Shown: positions 25,792 to 35,401, counted from the first letter of the stretch. The stretch is 64,000 nucleotides of DNA from Chryseosolibacter sp964563295 (GCA_964563295.1 CAZLWX010000005.1:5144-69143); one strand, 5' to 3'. The notes: a model not told the origin generated them from the sequence alone. Translations and numbers: made by a program.

Positions 25792-27825
25792 TTACATCTT
25801 GACTATCTTGAATTCAACCCTTCGGTTCTTGCGCCTCCCGGCGATGTTGCTGTTGGATTCTAAAGGCTTTGATTCGCCAAAGAATTGGACAATCATTCGT
25901 GCTTCGTCAATTCCTTTTTGCCCGAGGTAGCGCACAACCGACCTGGCGCGTCGTTCCGACAATCCAAGGTTATATGATTCGGGACCTGTGGCATCGGTAT
26001 GACCGGCAATTTCAATTTGCATGCCGGTCTTTTCGCTCATCAGTTGAACGATTCGATCGAGCTCGGGAAATGACTCAGGCTTGAGCTCGGCTTTGTCGAA
26101 ATCGAAAAACACATTGTTCAGGGTGATCACTGCATTCTCTTCCACTGTCGCCACAGCAATAGGTGCAAGATCAAAATCCGTGTTCTCGATGGTCTGGTCA
26201 CTGGTGATGTTTCTCAGGTCCAGATTCTGACTTTCTGAGATCTTGTTGTCGGCTTCGGCGCGCACGCCATACAGATGACCTGCAGGCAACCTGATTTCGT
26301 ACTCGCCTGTGCCGGGATTCGATTGCGCGATGCCGAGGTCACGTCCATCGGGCAATCGTTCATAAATAATTTTCGCCGCCAGCGCTGCCCCAGTGGTCTT
26401 ATCCACAATCTTGCCGCGAACGACCACCCACGGCTCCGGGCTGTTGACGATGGGAAGCTTCACCCGATAAATGTCCGTGTTGGTGTCAGACACGCCCCGC
26501 GAATAATAGGCAAAGTCGCTTGCTGCCGGAATGTTGAAGAAAAGGTCTTCCAGGGGCGAGTTAATTTCGGGACCGAGGTTCTCCGGCTCCGACCAGCTTG
26601 TCCACGAATCATCCAGACGTCTCGAGACGTAGATGTCACTGCCTCCGTAGCCACTGAATCCCTTCGACGAGAAGTACAGCGTCACATCATCGGATGCCAG
26701 GAACGGCGCTGATTCTTCAGCTGCTGTGTTGACCACCGTTCCCAGGTTGAGCGGTTCAGTCCACGTGCTGTCATCTTTGATGAATGACACATACAAGTCA
26801 CGATCGCCCTCCGAGTCTTCGCGCTCGACAGACATGATCAGTGTTTGCCGATTGTTCGTCAGGAAGTAGTTGGCCTTCTCATTGAAGTTGTAGTCGTTGT
26901 CGATCTGAATGGGAACCGGATCGGACCATGTTCCGCCCACATTAGAACTCAATGACACCCCCGCGACCATTTTCCCCTTAGGACCATATTTGTTGCCGAG
27001 GAGCATGACGGCAGATCGTCCATCGGGGGTTACGGATTGAATGGCATTGACAAAATTGGGAGCTTCGTTGTTGAACCGCGGTCCCATGTTCTGCGCAAGG
27101 CTCCAATTTCCCATCGAGTCGAGCTGCGAGTACCAAATGTCTTCGTTGTCCTTAACGCCACCGATGTTTCCGGGGTGATTCTTGCGGCTAAAGTAAAGTG
27201 TCTGGCCATCGGGTGAGAGGAGAGGATTCAACTCACTATAGTCGCTGTTCACGTTCTTGTCAAGCGATTCAATGATGATCCCCGATCTCAAAAGCTGAAG
27301 CTTGGGAATGTCGGCGATTATCGGATAGCCCGAATTGGCAATCGAGATGGCATCGATTCCAAAATAATCAGGCAGCGCTGCGCCGTCGAATTCGACTTTG
27401 ACGGCAGCCACTTTATACGGTGTCTGTTCAACAAAAAGGTTTAACATTCGTCCCTTGAGTGGAACCGCCATCGGATTAAGAGTATTGATGACGTACTCCC
27501 GACCAGCTTCATCATAAGCAAGCACCCGGTAGATTGCGCTCGGGTTATGCGATTCGGCAATAGCGATCTGGCGTATGCTCATCGGATGTTCAAATCCGAC
27601 TTTGATGAACTCCTTGCGCTTCGGCCTGTCGGGGACCCAGGCGTTTGGGCTCTGCCCACCTGCAGGCATGACATCGGGTTTACCAAGCACCTGCTTTGCC
27701 GAGTATTGTACGGGTGTCAATTCAGAGGAAAAATCGAGGACTTTCGATGCCCATTGAACAACCTGGGCGTTGGCACCGGAAATGATGCCAATAAAGAAGA
27801 CCAAATGAAGTAAATACCGCTTCAT
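25792..27825 (-). CDS. OmpA-family protein with PD40 beta-propeller (677 aa)
   Basis: An exported protein, signal peptide ending GANAQ. After an N-terminal beta-sandwich segment (roughly 25-165), WD40-like PD40 repeats occupy about 200-460 (LLSPDGQTLYFSRKN, SVTPDGRSAVML, LASDDVTLYFSSKGFSGYGG). A carboxypeptidase-regulatory-like domain (RGKIVDKTTGAALAAKI) and a C-terminal OmpA domain (NNVFFDFDKAELKPES, IEIAGHTDATG, AGRRKNRRVEFKIV) follow. This PD40-CarbD-OmpA architecture is common in Bacteroidota and resembles PorE of T9SS, which ties the machinery to peptidoglycan. A PorE-like role here is inference only. Confidence 0.88.
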   Translation of the reverse strand: MKRYLLHLVFFIGIISGANAQVVQWASKVLDFSSELTPVQYSAKQVLGKPDVMPAGGQSPNAWVPDRPKRKEFIKVGFEHPMSIRQIAIAESHNPSAIYRVLAYDEAGREYVINTLNPMAVPLKGRMLNLFVEQTPYKVAAVKVEFDGAALPDYFGIDAISIANSGYPIIADIPKLQLLRSGIIIESLDKNVNSDYSELNPLLSPDGQTLYFSRKNHPGNIGGVKDNEDIWYSQLDSMGNWSLAQNMGPRFNNEAPNFVNAIQSVTPDGRSAVMLLGNKYGPKGKMVAGVSLSSNVGGTWSDPVPIQIDNDYNFNEKANYFLTNNRQTLIMSVEREDSEGDRDLYVSFIKDDSTWTEPLNLGTVVNTAAEESAPFLASDDVTLYFSSKGFSGYGGSDIYVSRRLDDSWTSWSEPENLGPEINSPLEDLFFNIPAASDFAYYSRGVSDTNTDIYRVKLPIVNSPEPWVVVRGKIVDKTTGAALAAKIIYERLPDGRDLGIAQSNPGTGEYEIRLPAGHLYGVRAEADNKISESQNLDLRNITSDQTIENTDFDLAPIAVATVEENAVITLNNVFFDFDKAELKPESFPELDRIVQLMSEKTGMQIEIAGHTDATGPESYNLGLSERRARSVVRYLGQKGIDEARMIVQFFGESKPLESNSNIAGRRKNRRVEFKIVKM

Positions 27826-27951
27826 GCAACTAGTTAGGGGAACATTTAAGAGATAAACATAGCCAAAAAAATCAAAATTGTCGGGTTGAAAGCGGACGAA
27901 AAATCCCCAAACGGGCCAATCAAACGAAGCGGCCGGCGATTGCGCAGTGCC

Positions 27952-30246
27952 TTACTCGACGGAGTGCTTGTTAAACATCAGGTACCCGACATGAAGCAGA
28001 ACCCCAAGCTGATTATCCTTGTCATCATAATAATTAACGCTCAGACTGATCGGCCCGAGGGGTGAATGAAGCACAAGGCCGGCGGTCGCGGCAAAATAAA
28101 CGGCGCGGAGGTCATTGACAGCCTGGGCTTCCTGGTTGATGCCTTGTTGAAGAATTTCGATGGGCTTAAAAGCATAGGCTTCCAGGCGCAGATCCAGCCT
28201 GTTCCGGATAGAAAACACATTGCGGAAGCCGCCCGCGATGTAGTTGAACGCCCGAAAGTTCTCAAGGAGGAGGCTCCGGCTGTCCATGAGTGGAGCAAAA
28301 GCCGGCGCATTCACCAGTGTTCCATAGTAATTCTGAAAAAAGGGTTGATTCGAAAACACCGCCTCGGCATAGTAGCCTGGCCGATACCATCCTGCGTTAA
28401 AATACTGCTCCGCCGACGCCTTCAGTCTAAACCATTGATGCCGTGCGCGCACCTCATCCTGCTGAACGGATGTACTTCCCGGAACGTAAGTCTCCCGAAG
28501 ATCGAAATATTGCGCAGCGAACGAGTACGCTCTGCCTGCCGAGGCATACTGTTTACGGTTCAAGGTGTTGGAAGTGAAAGACCACTCGGAACGAAAGCCT
28601 GACAGTCTCAATTCATCGAGGGTATCAGAACTGACGTATACCGTGCCGTTGGCGTAACGGTCGATATTGTTGATTCCACCGATCGTCAGGATGCTGCGGA
28701 ATTCATTCCCTACCGGTATCCCAATCTTCGCCTGATACTTGCGATTGATGCGTCGAAGCACAGTGTGCGTGGAGATCTCGCGCAGCAAGTCGTCGCTCTC
28801 GAGGAAATCCCAGTTATCATATCCTATTTCGGGTTCAAGATAGAACTGCTTCGGAAAGTCGATGCGCGTTCGGATGGTTGCCGACTTGTAAAAGTTTCCA
28901 GCCTGGAATCCACCGTAGAGATGGAAAAGATTGCTTTTGAAATGGTACAGGTTAAGACCCATGTAAATGTAGCTCACATCGCGTGTGGCAATGACACCGC
29001 CAAAGTCCACCTGGAAATTTTTCTGCGGTCTCCGCGTCAGCATCAGGTGAAAATTCTGCTGCGCGCTGTCATACACAATATTGGGATAAACGTTGCTGAA
29101 ATAGTCTTCCGAAACAAGCTTGAAATAACCACTCTTGGCGTCATTGAGGTAGAATGGCCGGGGACGGTTGCTCCTGAATTTGAAGATCCTCCGGATGTAT
29201 CGTTGCTGGTTCGCGCTGAAGCCGTTAAATGCAATATTCGAAAATCGGAATGCCGGGTTCCTGTTGTTGAAGGCGTTTCGTCGCGCTGTCAGTTCATCGC
29301 AAGTGGTACGACGCCCGATTTTGGACCGGATTTCTTCCATCTGGCGAATCGTTTGATTGTAGCCGCTGTCGATAAGGCTTTTCACTTTGCCAAAGTCGAA
29401 CGACGTATAGCCATCGAGATCGGGTTGTATGTAAATGCCATTCGGAGGGATGCTCGCGGGATCGGACTTGTCCAGGAGCATCAATAGCAATGACTTCGTG
29501 ATGAGTTTTTCATCTTCACCGTAGGGGTATTCATTATACACTTTCGTGGAAACGTTTGTCCCGATAATGACGTCTGGCTGAAACGTGTCTTGCATCACAT
29601 CGACAGGAAAATTGTTATACACTCCGCCATCGAAGAGATATTTACCATCCACGCGGATAGGGTTGTAAAAGAAGGGTACCGTCTGGGTTGCACGCAGCGC
29701 GTCACTCAGGCGTCCGTCAGACAAGACCACCTGATTCTGGGTGAAAATGTCAGCAGCCACCACCCGCAAAGGCACGAACAGACTGTCGAAGTTGTTTTTC
29801 GAAATCGCCGAGGCCATCGCCATTTTTTCGGCAAGCACAAAGTTGAGCGACACATCGCTCGCCAGGCTGGTATTCAGTTGGAAGTTAAAGATCGAATCGA
29901 GTGAGAGGTTTACTTTGAGGAAACCGGGATCGTCTTCAGCCTTATGAAAGAAATAGTTAAATCCTGTCTCGGGGAGTCCGTTAACCCAACGCTGAAATTG
30001 ATCGGAGAGAACGAGATTCTCAATTTGCTCAGGACTCATTCCCGCCGCATAGCAGCCGGCAATAATCCCGCCCATGGAGGTACCAACGACATAATCGATG
30101 GGAATGTCATTTTCCTCTAACGCTTTAAGCACGCCCACGTGGGCCAGACCTTTCGCCGCGCCTCCACTCAACACCAATCCGACTTTCTGCGACCATGCGG
30201 AGGAAAAGACACTTAGGGCAAGGATAACGTAGATGGAAGTCTTCAT
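27952..30246 (-). CDS. Patatin-like phospholipase with C-terminal outer-membrane barrel
   Basis: A 764-residue protein with a signal peptide ending SSAWSQ. The patatin domain (about 20-320) shows the oxyanion loop GGAAKGLAHVGVL, the nucleophile elbow GTSMGG and the catalytic Asp in FDGGVYNNFPVD, so the Ser-Asp dyad is intact. A POTRA-like segment (FSNIAFNGFSANQQRYIRRI) and a long beta-barrel region rich in aromatic strands follow, resembling the Omp85/surface-antigen barrel of the PlpD-like autotransporter type. The lipase could face the periplasm or be exported. A terminator sits just upstream, so it probably has its own promoter. Confidence 0.9.
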   Translation of the reverse strand: MKTSIYVILALSVFSSAWSQKVGLVLSGGAAKGLAHVGVLKALEENDIPIDYVVGTSMGGIIAGCYAAGMSPEQIENLVLSDQFQRWVNGLPETGFNYFFHKAEDDPGFLKVNLSLDSIFNFQLNTSLASDVSLNFVLAEKMAMASAISKNNFDSLFVPLRVVAADIFTQNQVVLSDGRLSDALRATQTVPFFYNPIRVDGKYLFDGGVYNNFPVDVMQDTFQPDVIIGTNVSTKVYNEYPYGEDEKLITKSLLLMLLDKSDPASIPPNGIYIQPDLDGYTSFDFGKVKSLIDSGYNQTIRQMEEIRSKIGRRTTCDELTARRNAFNNRNPAFRFSNIAFNGFSANQQRYIRRIFKFRSNRPRPFYLNDAKSGYFKLVSEDYFSNVYPNIVYDSAQQNFHLMLTRRPQKNFQVDFGGVIATRDVSYIYMGLNLYHFKSNLFHLYGGFQAGNFYKSATIRTRIDFPKQFYLEPEIGYDNWDFLESDDLLREISTHTVLRRINRKYQAKIGIPVGNEFRSILTIGGINNIDRYANGTVYVSSDTLDELRLSGFRSEWSFTSNTLNRKQYASAGRAYSFAAQYFDLRETYVPGSTSVQQDEVRARHQWFRLKASAEQYFNAGWYRPGYYAEAVFSNQPFFQNYYGTLVNAPAFAPLMDSRSLLLENFRAFNYIAGGFRNVFSIRNRLDLRLEAYAFKPIEILQQGINQEAQAVNDLRAVYFAATAGLVLHSPLGPISLSVNYYDDKDNQLGVLLHVGYLMFNKHSVE

Positions 30247-30277
30247 AACCTTCAGGAAACGCCCTTCCTTTCAACAG

Positions 30278-30307
30278 AAAAAAGCAGGGAATAGTATCAG
30301 ACCCTGC
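30278..30307 (-). terminator. Rho-independent terminator after the M23 peptidase gene
   Basis: On the minus strand a GCAGGG stem (30302-30307) pairs with CCCTGC (30284-30289) across a 12-base loop, followed by six T (30278-30283). It begins about 28 bases beyond the stop codon at 30336 and ends before the patatin start at 30246. Confidence 0.75.
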
Positions 30308-30335
30308 GTGATGAGTACAAAAATATTACCAGTTT

Positions 30336-31628
30336 TTACGGTAGCGAAGCAAGCGATTCCACCGTTTCCGCAGGAAAAGGAATGGCCTTCAGCTTCTGCG
30401 TTATCTGTTCTACGACAGCTTCGAACGCTGCCATACGATCTGCCGCCACGGGCTGCGACGGTGGAAGTTCAACGCGAAGCGCATCGACCTGCCTTCCATC
30501 CTTCCAGAATCGATAGCACAGGTGAGGCCCGGTAGCGAGGCCTGTGCTGCCGACGTAGCCGATGGTCTGACCTTGTCTGACACGGGTTCCTGGCTTGATA
30601 CCTGACGCAATTTTTGACATGTGCAGATACTGCGTCGTATAGGTGCCGTTGTGCTTTATCTTGACGTAATTGCCATTGTTGGATTTATAACGCGCCTCCA
30701 GCACAATTCCGTCACCGACCGATCGGATCGGCGTTCCGGTCGGTGCAGCGAAGTCAGTGCCCAGGTGGGCCTTGTACCGTTTTTGTACAGGGTGGAACCG
30801 CCTCAGGTTGTAGCGCGAGCTAATGCGCGTGAATTCAATCGGATATTTCAGCAAGGCTTTGCGAAGGCTCTTTCCATCCTCGTCAAAGTAATCGGTTCCA
30901 TCACCCTGATCGAATGGAAAGGCGTAGTATTCGTTGCCATAGTGTTCGAAGAATATCCCAAGGATTTGACCGATGCCAATGGGCTGGCCTTCGACCATGT
31001 TCTCTTCGTAGATCAACTTGAACTTGTCGCCTTTTTGAAGCCGCTGGAAATCCACTTGCCAGCCGAAGATATCGACAAAGCGGTTCGTCAATTCGTTGGA
31101 GATACCAAGGTCGACGATTGCCTCTGAAAGACTGGACTGAATGACGCCGGAAATCGCGCGCTCGACCGTGGTAACCTCGCGTTTGAAGAGGTCAACAGAA
31201 AGCGAATCGCCAAACTTGAAGACAATGTATTCGATCGGGTTAGGTTCATATACAAGTGCTTTGGCTTGCACCACCGAATCACGACTGACGATGACGGTGT
31301 ACTTTTCATTTGCCGCGATCTTGCGTGGGTCAAATATCTTCCTTGATATATTGGATAATTGATGGATAAGCGTAGCAGGTACATTGTATTCCATGAGAAT
31401 ATCACCGAGGCGCTCGTTGCGTTTGATCTTGTTCTCGATCACCTCGTGATCGTCCCGAACAATCATTCCGTACACAAGCCGGGGTTCAGGAACAGGTTCC
31501 AACCCGATGGAATCGGGGATAGCAATCGGATCGACGACGGCGGCGACGGGGTCGTCAACGGCATGATAAAGAGCAAGACCACCCGCCATCAACACGGCGA
31601 GAAAAAATCCTAGAAAGCGCCTGAACAT
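30336..31628 (-). CDS. M23-family peptidoglycan metallopeptidase
   Basis: A 430-residue cell-wall endopeptidase (lysostaphin/LytM type). One N-terminal membrane segment (FLGFFLAVLMAGGLALYHAV) is followed by an OapA/LysM-like domain (RNERLGDILMEYNVPATLI). The C-terminal M23 domain shows the zinc ligands in HLGTDFAAPTGTPI and the HLH-type motif TQYLHMSKI, plus GYVGSTGLATGPHLCY. It cleaves peptide crosslinks during cell growth or separation. TTG 31664 extends the frame by 12 residues, but ATG 31628 lies 27 bases after a full promoter match, so 31628 is used. Confidence 0.92.
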   Translation of the reverse strand: MFRRFLGFFLAVLMAGGLALYHAVDDPVAAVVDPIAIPDSIGLEPVPEPRLVYGMIVRDDHEVIENKIKRNERLGDILMEYNVPATLIHQLSNISRKIFDPRKIAANEKYTVIVSRDSVVQAKALVYEPNPIEYIVFKFGDSLSVDLFKREVTTVERAISGVIQSSLSEAIVDLGISNELTNRFVDIFGWQVDFQRLQKGDKFKLIYEENMVEGQPIGIGQILGIFFEHYGNEYYAFPFDQGDGTDYFDEDGKSLRKALLKYPIEFTRISSRYNLRRFHPVQKRYKAHLGTDFAAPTGTPIRSVGDGIVLEARYKSNNGNYVKIKHNGTYTTQYLHMSKIASGIKPGTRVRQGQTIGYVGSTGLATGPHLCYRFWKDGRQVDALRVELPPSQPVAADRMAAFEAVVEQITQKLKAIPFPAETVESLASLP

Positions 31629-31661
31629 TGTTTGAAAAAGGTTAAAAAATGAGTCGTGTTT

Positions 31662-31690
31662 CAAATATAGTGGGTTTAAAAAATTAGCAA
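31662..31690 (-). promoter_or_regulatory. Complete Bacteroidota sigma-A promoter upstream of the M23 gene
   Basis: On the minus strand a TTG at 31690-31688 (minus-33) is followed after 18 bases by TATATTTG at 31669-31662 (minus-7), both perfect matches at standard spacing. Transcription should start near 31658. This also argues against the TTG start at 31664, which falls inside the promoter. Confidence 0.68.
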
Positions 31691-31802
31691 ACCGACCTGT
31701 TTCAATTGCCTCAACCTTTTCACAAATATAAAATGATCTTTATTCAAATAAAATAAGCGGCTGTATCTTGTCTCGCCAGTTGAACTCACATTTTTGGAGA
31801 CG

Positions 31803-33920
31803 TCACTTCAGGTATAATTCCCTGTATGTTTTTTTTCCTGATTCCAGAAAATCGACAAAATTTTTCACACTCTTGTCGTAGGCTTTCGGCCACGCCAGAA
31901 CGCGCTCATCTTTCCCGACAAGAACATAAAACGGTTGCGCGTTATTATTCAGCCGGGTGATCTGCAAATCCGCGTTCTGCTTGCCGATAGTTTTCTTCAC
32001 CTTGTTATCATATGTGGAAGTATACCATTCATTTTCCGGAAGTTCAGTTTTTTCATCGACATAGAGCGCAACCACAACAAAGTCATTCTTCAGCCTGCTG
32101 AGAACTTCTGGATCAGACCACACGATCGCTTCCATCTCCCTGCAGTTGACGCAGCCATGGCCTGTGAAGTCGATAAACAAGGGTTTGTTCTGTCGACGTG
32201 CGCAGGCGAGCGCCTGTTCGTAATCAAAATATCCGGTCAGGCCGTGGGGCAAGTGCAGAAACTCCGCATACTTGGGTTCGTCGCAAATCTTGTTTTGTTC
32301 GTCGCTGTCGGGAGAAATGATGTTGAAGTCATGCGTGTACATTGGCGGCAGATAGCCCGCAAGCGCTTTAAGCGGTGCTCCCCACAATCCAGGGATGAGA
32401 TAAATGACGAAAGAAAACGTCGCGATCGCGAGCACAAGCCGCGACACGGAAACCTTCTCGAGTGGTGAGTCATGTGGCAGCCGGATCTTGCCCAACAAAT
32501 AAAATCCAAGCATACTGAATATCACTACCCAGATAGCTATGTTAAGATCCCGGTCGAGCAAGCCCCAATGATAGGCCTGGTCAGCGATACTGAAAAACTT
32601 GAAAGCCAGCGCGAGCTCCAGAAATCCGAGCGAAACTTTGACCGAGTTGAGCCATCCTCCAGACTTCGGCATGCTCTTCAACATTTCAGGAAAAAAAGCG
32701 AAGAAGGCGAATGGCAACGCAAAGGCTATCGAATACGAAAGCATCATCAGGATGGGTTTCAATACCTGCCCGCCTGCTGACAGCGCGAGCACGCTTCCCA
32801 CAATGGGCACCGTACAGCTGAAGGAAATCAACACCAACGTGAACGCCATAAAAAATACACCGGACAAGCCGCCTCTTTCGGCGCGCTGATCAATCTTGTT
32901 CACCAGTTTGTAGGGAGCATTGATATCGAATAGACCAAAAAATGAGAGGGCGAATACGATGAACACCAGGAAAATAAACAAGTTGAGCGCCCAGTTTGTC
33001 GCCAGCGCATTAAGCCCTTCCGGACCGAGGATTATGGCAAACAATGTCCCCGCCGAAGAATACAGGACGATGATAGACAGTCCGAACCAGATTGCTTTCT
33101 TCACTCCTTCCTTGCGCGTTTGCGTGTCCTTGAGGAAGAAAGTGACGGTCATCGGTATCATCGGAAAAACACAGGGGGTTATCAACGACGCAAGGCCGGC
33201 GACAAAGGCCAGAGCCAGCAATGCCCAGAAGGATTCATTCCCATAAGATGGCTCCCCTTCAAGGATCGACCGATCAAGGACTGGTCCTTTTGCGCTCAAA
33301 TCCGCGACTATTGGCGGCTGCGCGGATACGCTCGTGTCTGATCCAACATCCGCAGCGCTTGACTCGGCTTTAGCCTGTTCTTTAGATTCTCCAGGTGAGT
33401 TGGCTTCAGGTTTTGGAGTGGTTTTCTTCGGAGCCAGGGTCGAGCCGGGCACTTTTATGTTCTCGAACACGAAGTCTTCCTCAAACGGAATGCAGCTACC
33501 ATCAATTTCGGTACACACCTGCCCCTGAATCGAGCCCTCAATCTTTAGCGGTGAGCCGGTGACTTTAATCCGTTGTCGAAACTCCGCTTTCTTCTTGAAT
33601 ATTTTGACATCGCAGTCGAAGATCTCATCATGTTTGTCCTCGGGATTGACAGCCACTGTATTGCCGACGAGCTCGAAATTGGTTTTTCCCGTGAACTGAA
33701 TTTCGGTCAACAACGGGCCGCAATCCGGATCGAAATCATTGGCGTACATGTACCACTTCTCATCAATGGAGGCCCTGAAGACGAGTTCGAGCTCATCGCC
33801 GACTTTAACATTTGTTTTTGATGTTTCCGTTGTCCAGCTAGCCGGCTTTAGAATCTGGCCATATCCCAGCACCGAAGTGAACAAAAAAATCAGCAGAAGC
33901 TTTGCCGTGTTCAAATACAT
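31803..33920 (-). CDS. DsbD-family protein-disulfide reductase (cytochrome c biogenesis TM domain plus thioredoxin)
   Basis: A 705-residue electron-transfer protein. Residues about 1-20 are a signal peptide (LLLIFLFTSVLGYGQ), and 25-150 are the N-terminal beta domain (DsbD-alpha/DUF4784-like). After a Lys/Pro/Ser-rich linker, roughly 230-560 is the eight-helix DsbD transmembrane domain with the Cys in TPCVFPMIPMTVTFFL and a second Cys in SFSCTVPIVGSVLALSAGG. The C-terminal thioredoxin fold has CVNC (GHGCVNCREME). It moves reducing power across the inner membrane to periplasmic thiols. ATG 33920 is chosen; the upstream extension runs into the assembly gap and is not real. Confidence 0.92.
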   Translation of the reverse strand: MYLNTAKLLLIFLFTSVLGYGQILKPASWTTETSKTNVKVGDELELVFRASIDEKWYMYANDFDPDCGPLLTEIQFTGKTNFELVGNTVAVNPEDKHDEIFDCDVKIFKKKAEFRQRIKVTGSPLKIEGSIQGQVCTEIDGSCIPFEEDFVFENIKVPGSTLAPKKTTPKPEANSPGESKEQAKAESSAADVGSDTSVSAQPPIVADLSAKGPVLDRSILEGEPSYGNESFWALLALAFVAGLASLITPCVFPMIPMTVTFFLKDTQTRKEGVKKAIWFGLSIIVLYSSAGTLFAIILGPEGLNALATNWALNLFIFLVFIVFALSFFGLFDINAPYKLVNKIDQRAERGGLSGVFFMAFTLVLISFSCTVPIVGSVLALSAGGQVLKPILMMLSYSIAFALPFAFFAFFPEMLKSMPKSGGWLNSVKVSLGFLELALAFKFFSIADQAYHWGLLDRDLNIAIWVVIFSMLGFYLLGKIRLPHDSPLEKVSVSRLVLAIATFSFVIYLIPGLWGAPLKALAGYLPPMYTHDFNIISPDSDEQNKICDEPKYAEFLHLPHGLTGYFDYEQALACARRQNKPLFIDFTGHGCVNCREMEAIVWSDPEVLSRLKNDFVVVALYVDEKTELPENEWYTSTYDNKVKKTIGKQNADLQITRLNNNAQPFYVLVGKDERVLAWPKAYDKSVKNFVDFLESGKKTYRELYLK

Positions 33921-33999
33921 AGTCTCAAATAAGGTGCTAAAATAACGAACTTGCCTCCAAAATAGTTGATCTGGCCGGGAAAGGAGGAATCGTTTGCCT

Positions 34000-34054
34000 C
34001 TACAGGTCGATCTCGCGTTGATTTCGAAAGAGGTCCTCAAGCTTTTCGCGTTCG
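34000..34054 (-). repeat. 55-base contig-end duplicate of the lysA 3' end
   Basis: These 55 bases are identical to 34155-34209. They encode the final residues of lysA including its stop, but here they are cut by the N run. This is best explained as a k-mer overlap between two contigs placed on either side of a scaffold gap rather than a biological repeat. Confidence 0.88.
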
Positions 34055-34154
34055 NNNNNNNNNNNNNNNNNNNNNNNNNNNNNNNNNNNNNNNNNNNNNN
34101 NNNNNNNNNNNNNNNNNNNNNNNNNNNNNNNNNNNNNNNNNNNNNNNNNNNNNN
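34055..34154. other. Assembly gap of exactly 100 N
   Basis: The run of N is exactly 100 long, the conventional placeholder for a gap of unknown size. Because the 55 bases on either side are the same, the true sequence is probably continuous and no bases are missing. Confidence 0.95.
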
Positions 34155-35387
34155 CTACAGGTCGATCTCGCGTTGATTTCGAAAGAGGTCCTCAAGCTTT
34201 TCGCGTTCGCGGATCAGGTTCGGCTCCCCATTCAGGATCAACACCTCGGCCGGCCGGAGTCGCGAGTTGTAATTTGACGACATAGAGAACCCGTAAGCGC
34301 CAGCGTTCCTTATCGCGAGGATGTCGCCTTCACGCACCTCGCTAAGCTTGCGATCAGCACCCAGCGTATCAGTCTCACAGATGTAACCAACAACCGTGTA
34401 GAGCTTTTGCGGGCCGGTGGTATTTGAAATGTTCACGATCTCGTGATAAGCATCATACATCATGGGCCTGATGAAATGATTGAGGCCAGAGTCGACACCA
34501 ACAAAGGTTACCGTAGGTGTCGGTTTGACAACGTTGGCAGTCACCAACAAGTAGCCGGCCTCACTTACGATAAACTTTCCAGGCTCAAAATGCATCTCAA
34601 GTTTGCGTCCATACTGTTGACAAAACGCGTTAAAAGCCTTTGTCAGTTTCAATCCCAGGTCGTAGACATTTGTTACGATGTCGTCGTCCTTGTAGGGCAC
34701 TTTAAACCCGCTTCCAAAATCGATAAATCGCAAGTGTGGAAATTCGCGGGCAACACCGAACAGGATCTCCGCCATTTTGAGAAAGACTTCGCTTTCGGTA
34801 ATGTCTGACCCGGTATGGATATGCAATCCGTTTATCCTCATGTCATGCGCCTTAACCACTTCCTGGATTTCCTGCAACTGGTAAACCGAAATCCCGAACT
34901 TCGAATTGCTGTGGCCTGTAGACATTTTGTAATGTCCCCCCGCGAGTATATGCGGGTTAAGCCGGATGGAGCAAGGGTACGAGTCGCGATACTTTTCACC
35001 GAACTTCCTCAACATGGGCAGATTGTCGAGGTTGACGGTCAATTTCATGTCAACAGCCTGCATGATTTCTTCGAAAGCGACTCCGCTGGGGGTGTACATG
35101 ACTTGTGAAGGCTCGAACCCGGCATGCAGCGCCAGGTGCGCCTCCTGGATCGACACGACGTCAACATCAGAACCGAAGCGTCTGAGAAGTTTCAGGATGG
35201 AAATATTGGTCAGCGCTTTCGCGGCATACTTAATCTTTACATCTGAGTCGCCAAACGCATTGCGCAGGGTTTTGAACTGAAAAATGATCTTCTCGGCGTC
35301 GTAAACATAGAGCGGCGAGCCAAAGTCCCTGACGAGCTTCATCAAGTCGACGCTTTGGATCGTGTACCTGTCGTTAATCAAATCCAT
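34155..35387 (-). CDS. lysA: Diaminopimelate decarboxylase
   Basis: LysA is the final enzyme of lysine biosynthesis: meso-diaminopimelate to L-lysine, PLP-dependent, cytosolic. The Schiff-base lysine lies in KYAAKALTN. Other features are the HIHTGSDI loop, the substrate/PLP-binding HFEPGKFIVSEAG, and the active-site Cys contributed to the dimer interface in GYICETDTLG. The 410-residue length is typical. The frame extends upstream to 35507 without ATG at the proper place; ATG 35387 (MDLINDRYTIQSVDL) gives the conserved N-terminus and lies 15 bases from a promoter box. Confidence 0.95.
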   Translation of the reverse strand: MDLINDRYTIQSVDLMKLVRDFGSPLYVYDAEKIIFQFKTLRNAFGDSDVKIKYAAKALTNISILKLLRRFGSDVDVVSIQEAHLALHAGFEPSQVMYTPSGVAFEEIMQAVDMKLTVNLDNLPMLRKFGEKYRDSYPCSIRLNPHILAGGHYKMSTGHSNSKFGISVYQLQEIQEVVKAHDMRINGLHIHTGSDITESEVFLKMAEILFGVAREFPHLRFIDFGSGFKVPYKDDDIVTNVYDLGLKLTKAFNAFCQQYGRKLEMHFEPGKFIVSEAGYLLVTANVVKPTPTVTFVGVDSGLNHFIRPMMYDAYHEIVNISNTTGPQKLYTVVGYICETDTLGADRKLSEVREGDILAIRNAGAYGFSMSSNYNSRLRPAEVLILNGEPNLIREREKLEDLFRNQREIDL

Positions 35388-35401
35388 CCTGAACAAAAGT
35401 T

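Noticed and set aside
30318..30325. TATTTTTG box as a promoter for the patatin gene
   Set aside because: A terminator hairpin (30278-30307) would lie inside the leader of any transcript starting here, so it is unlikely to drive patatin expression.
34000..34209. 55-base direct repeat as an attachment site or insertion target duplication
   Set aside because: The repeat flanks exactly 100 N and repeats the end of lysA, which fits an unmerged contig overlap better than any biological element.
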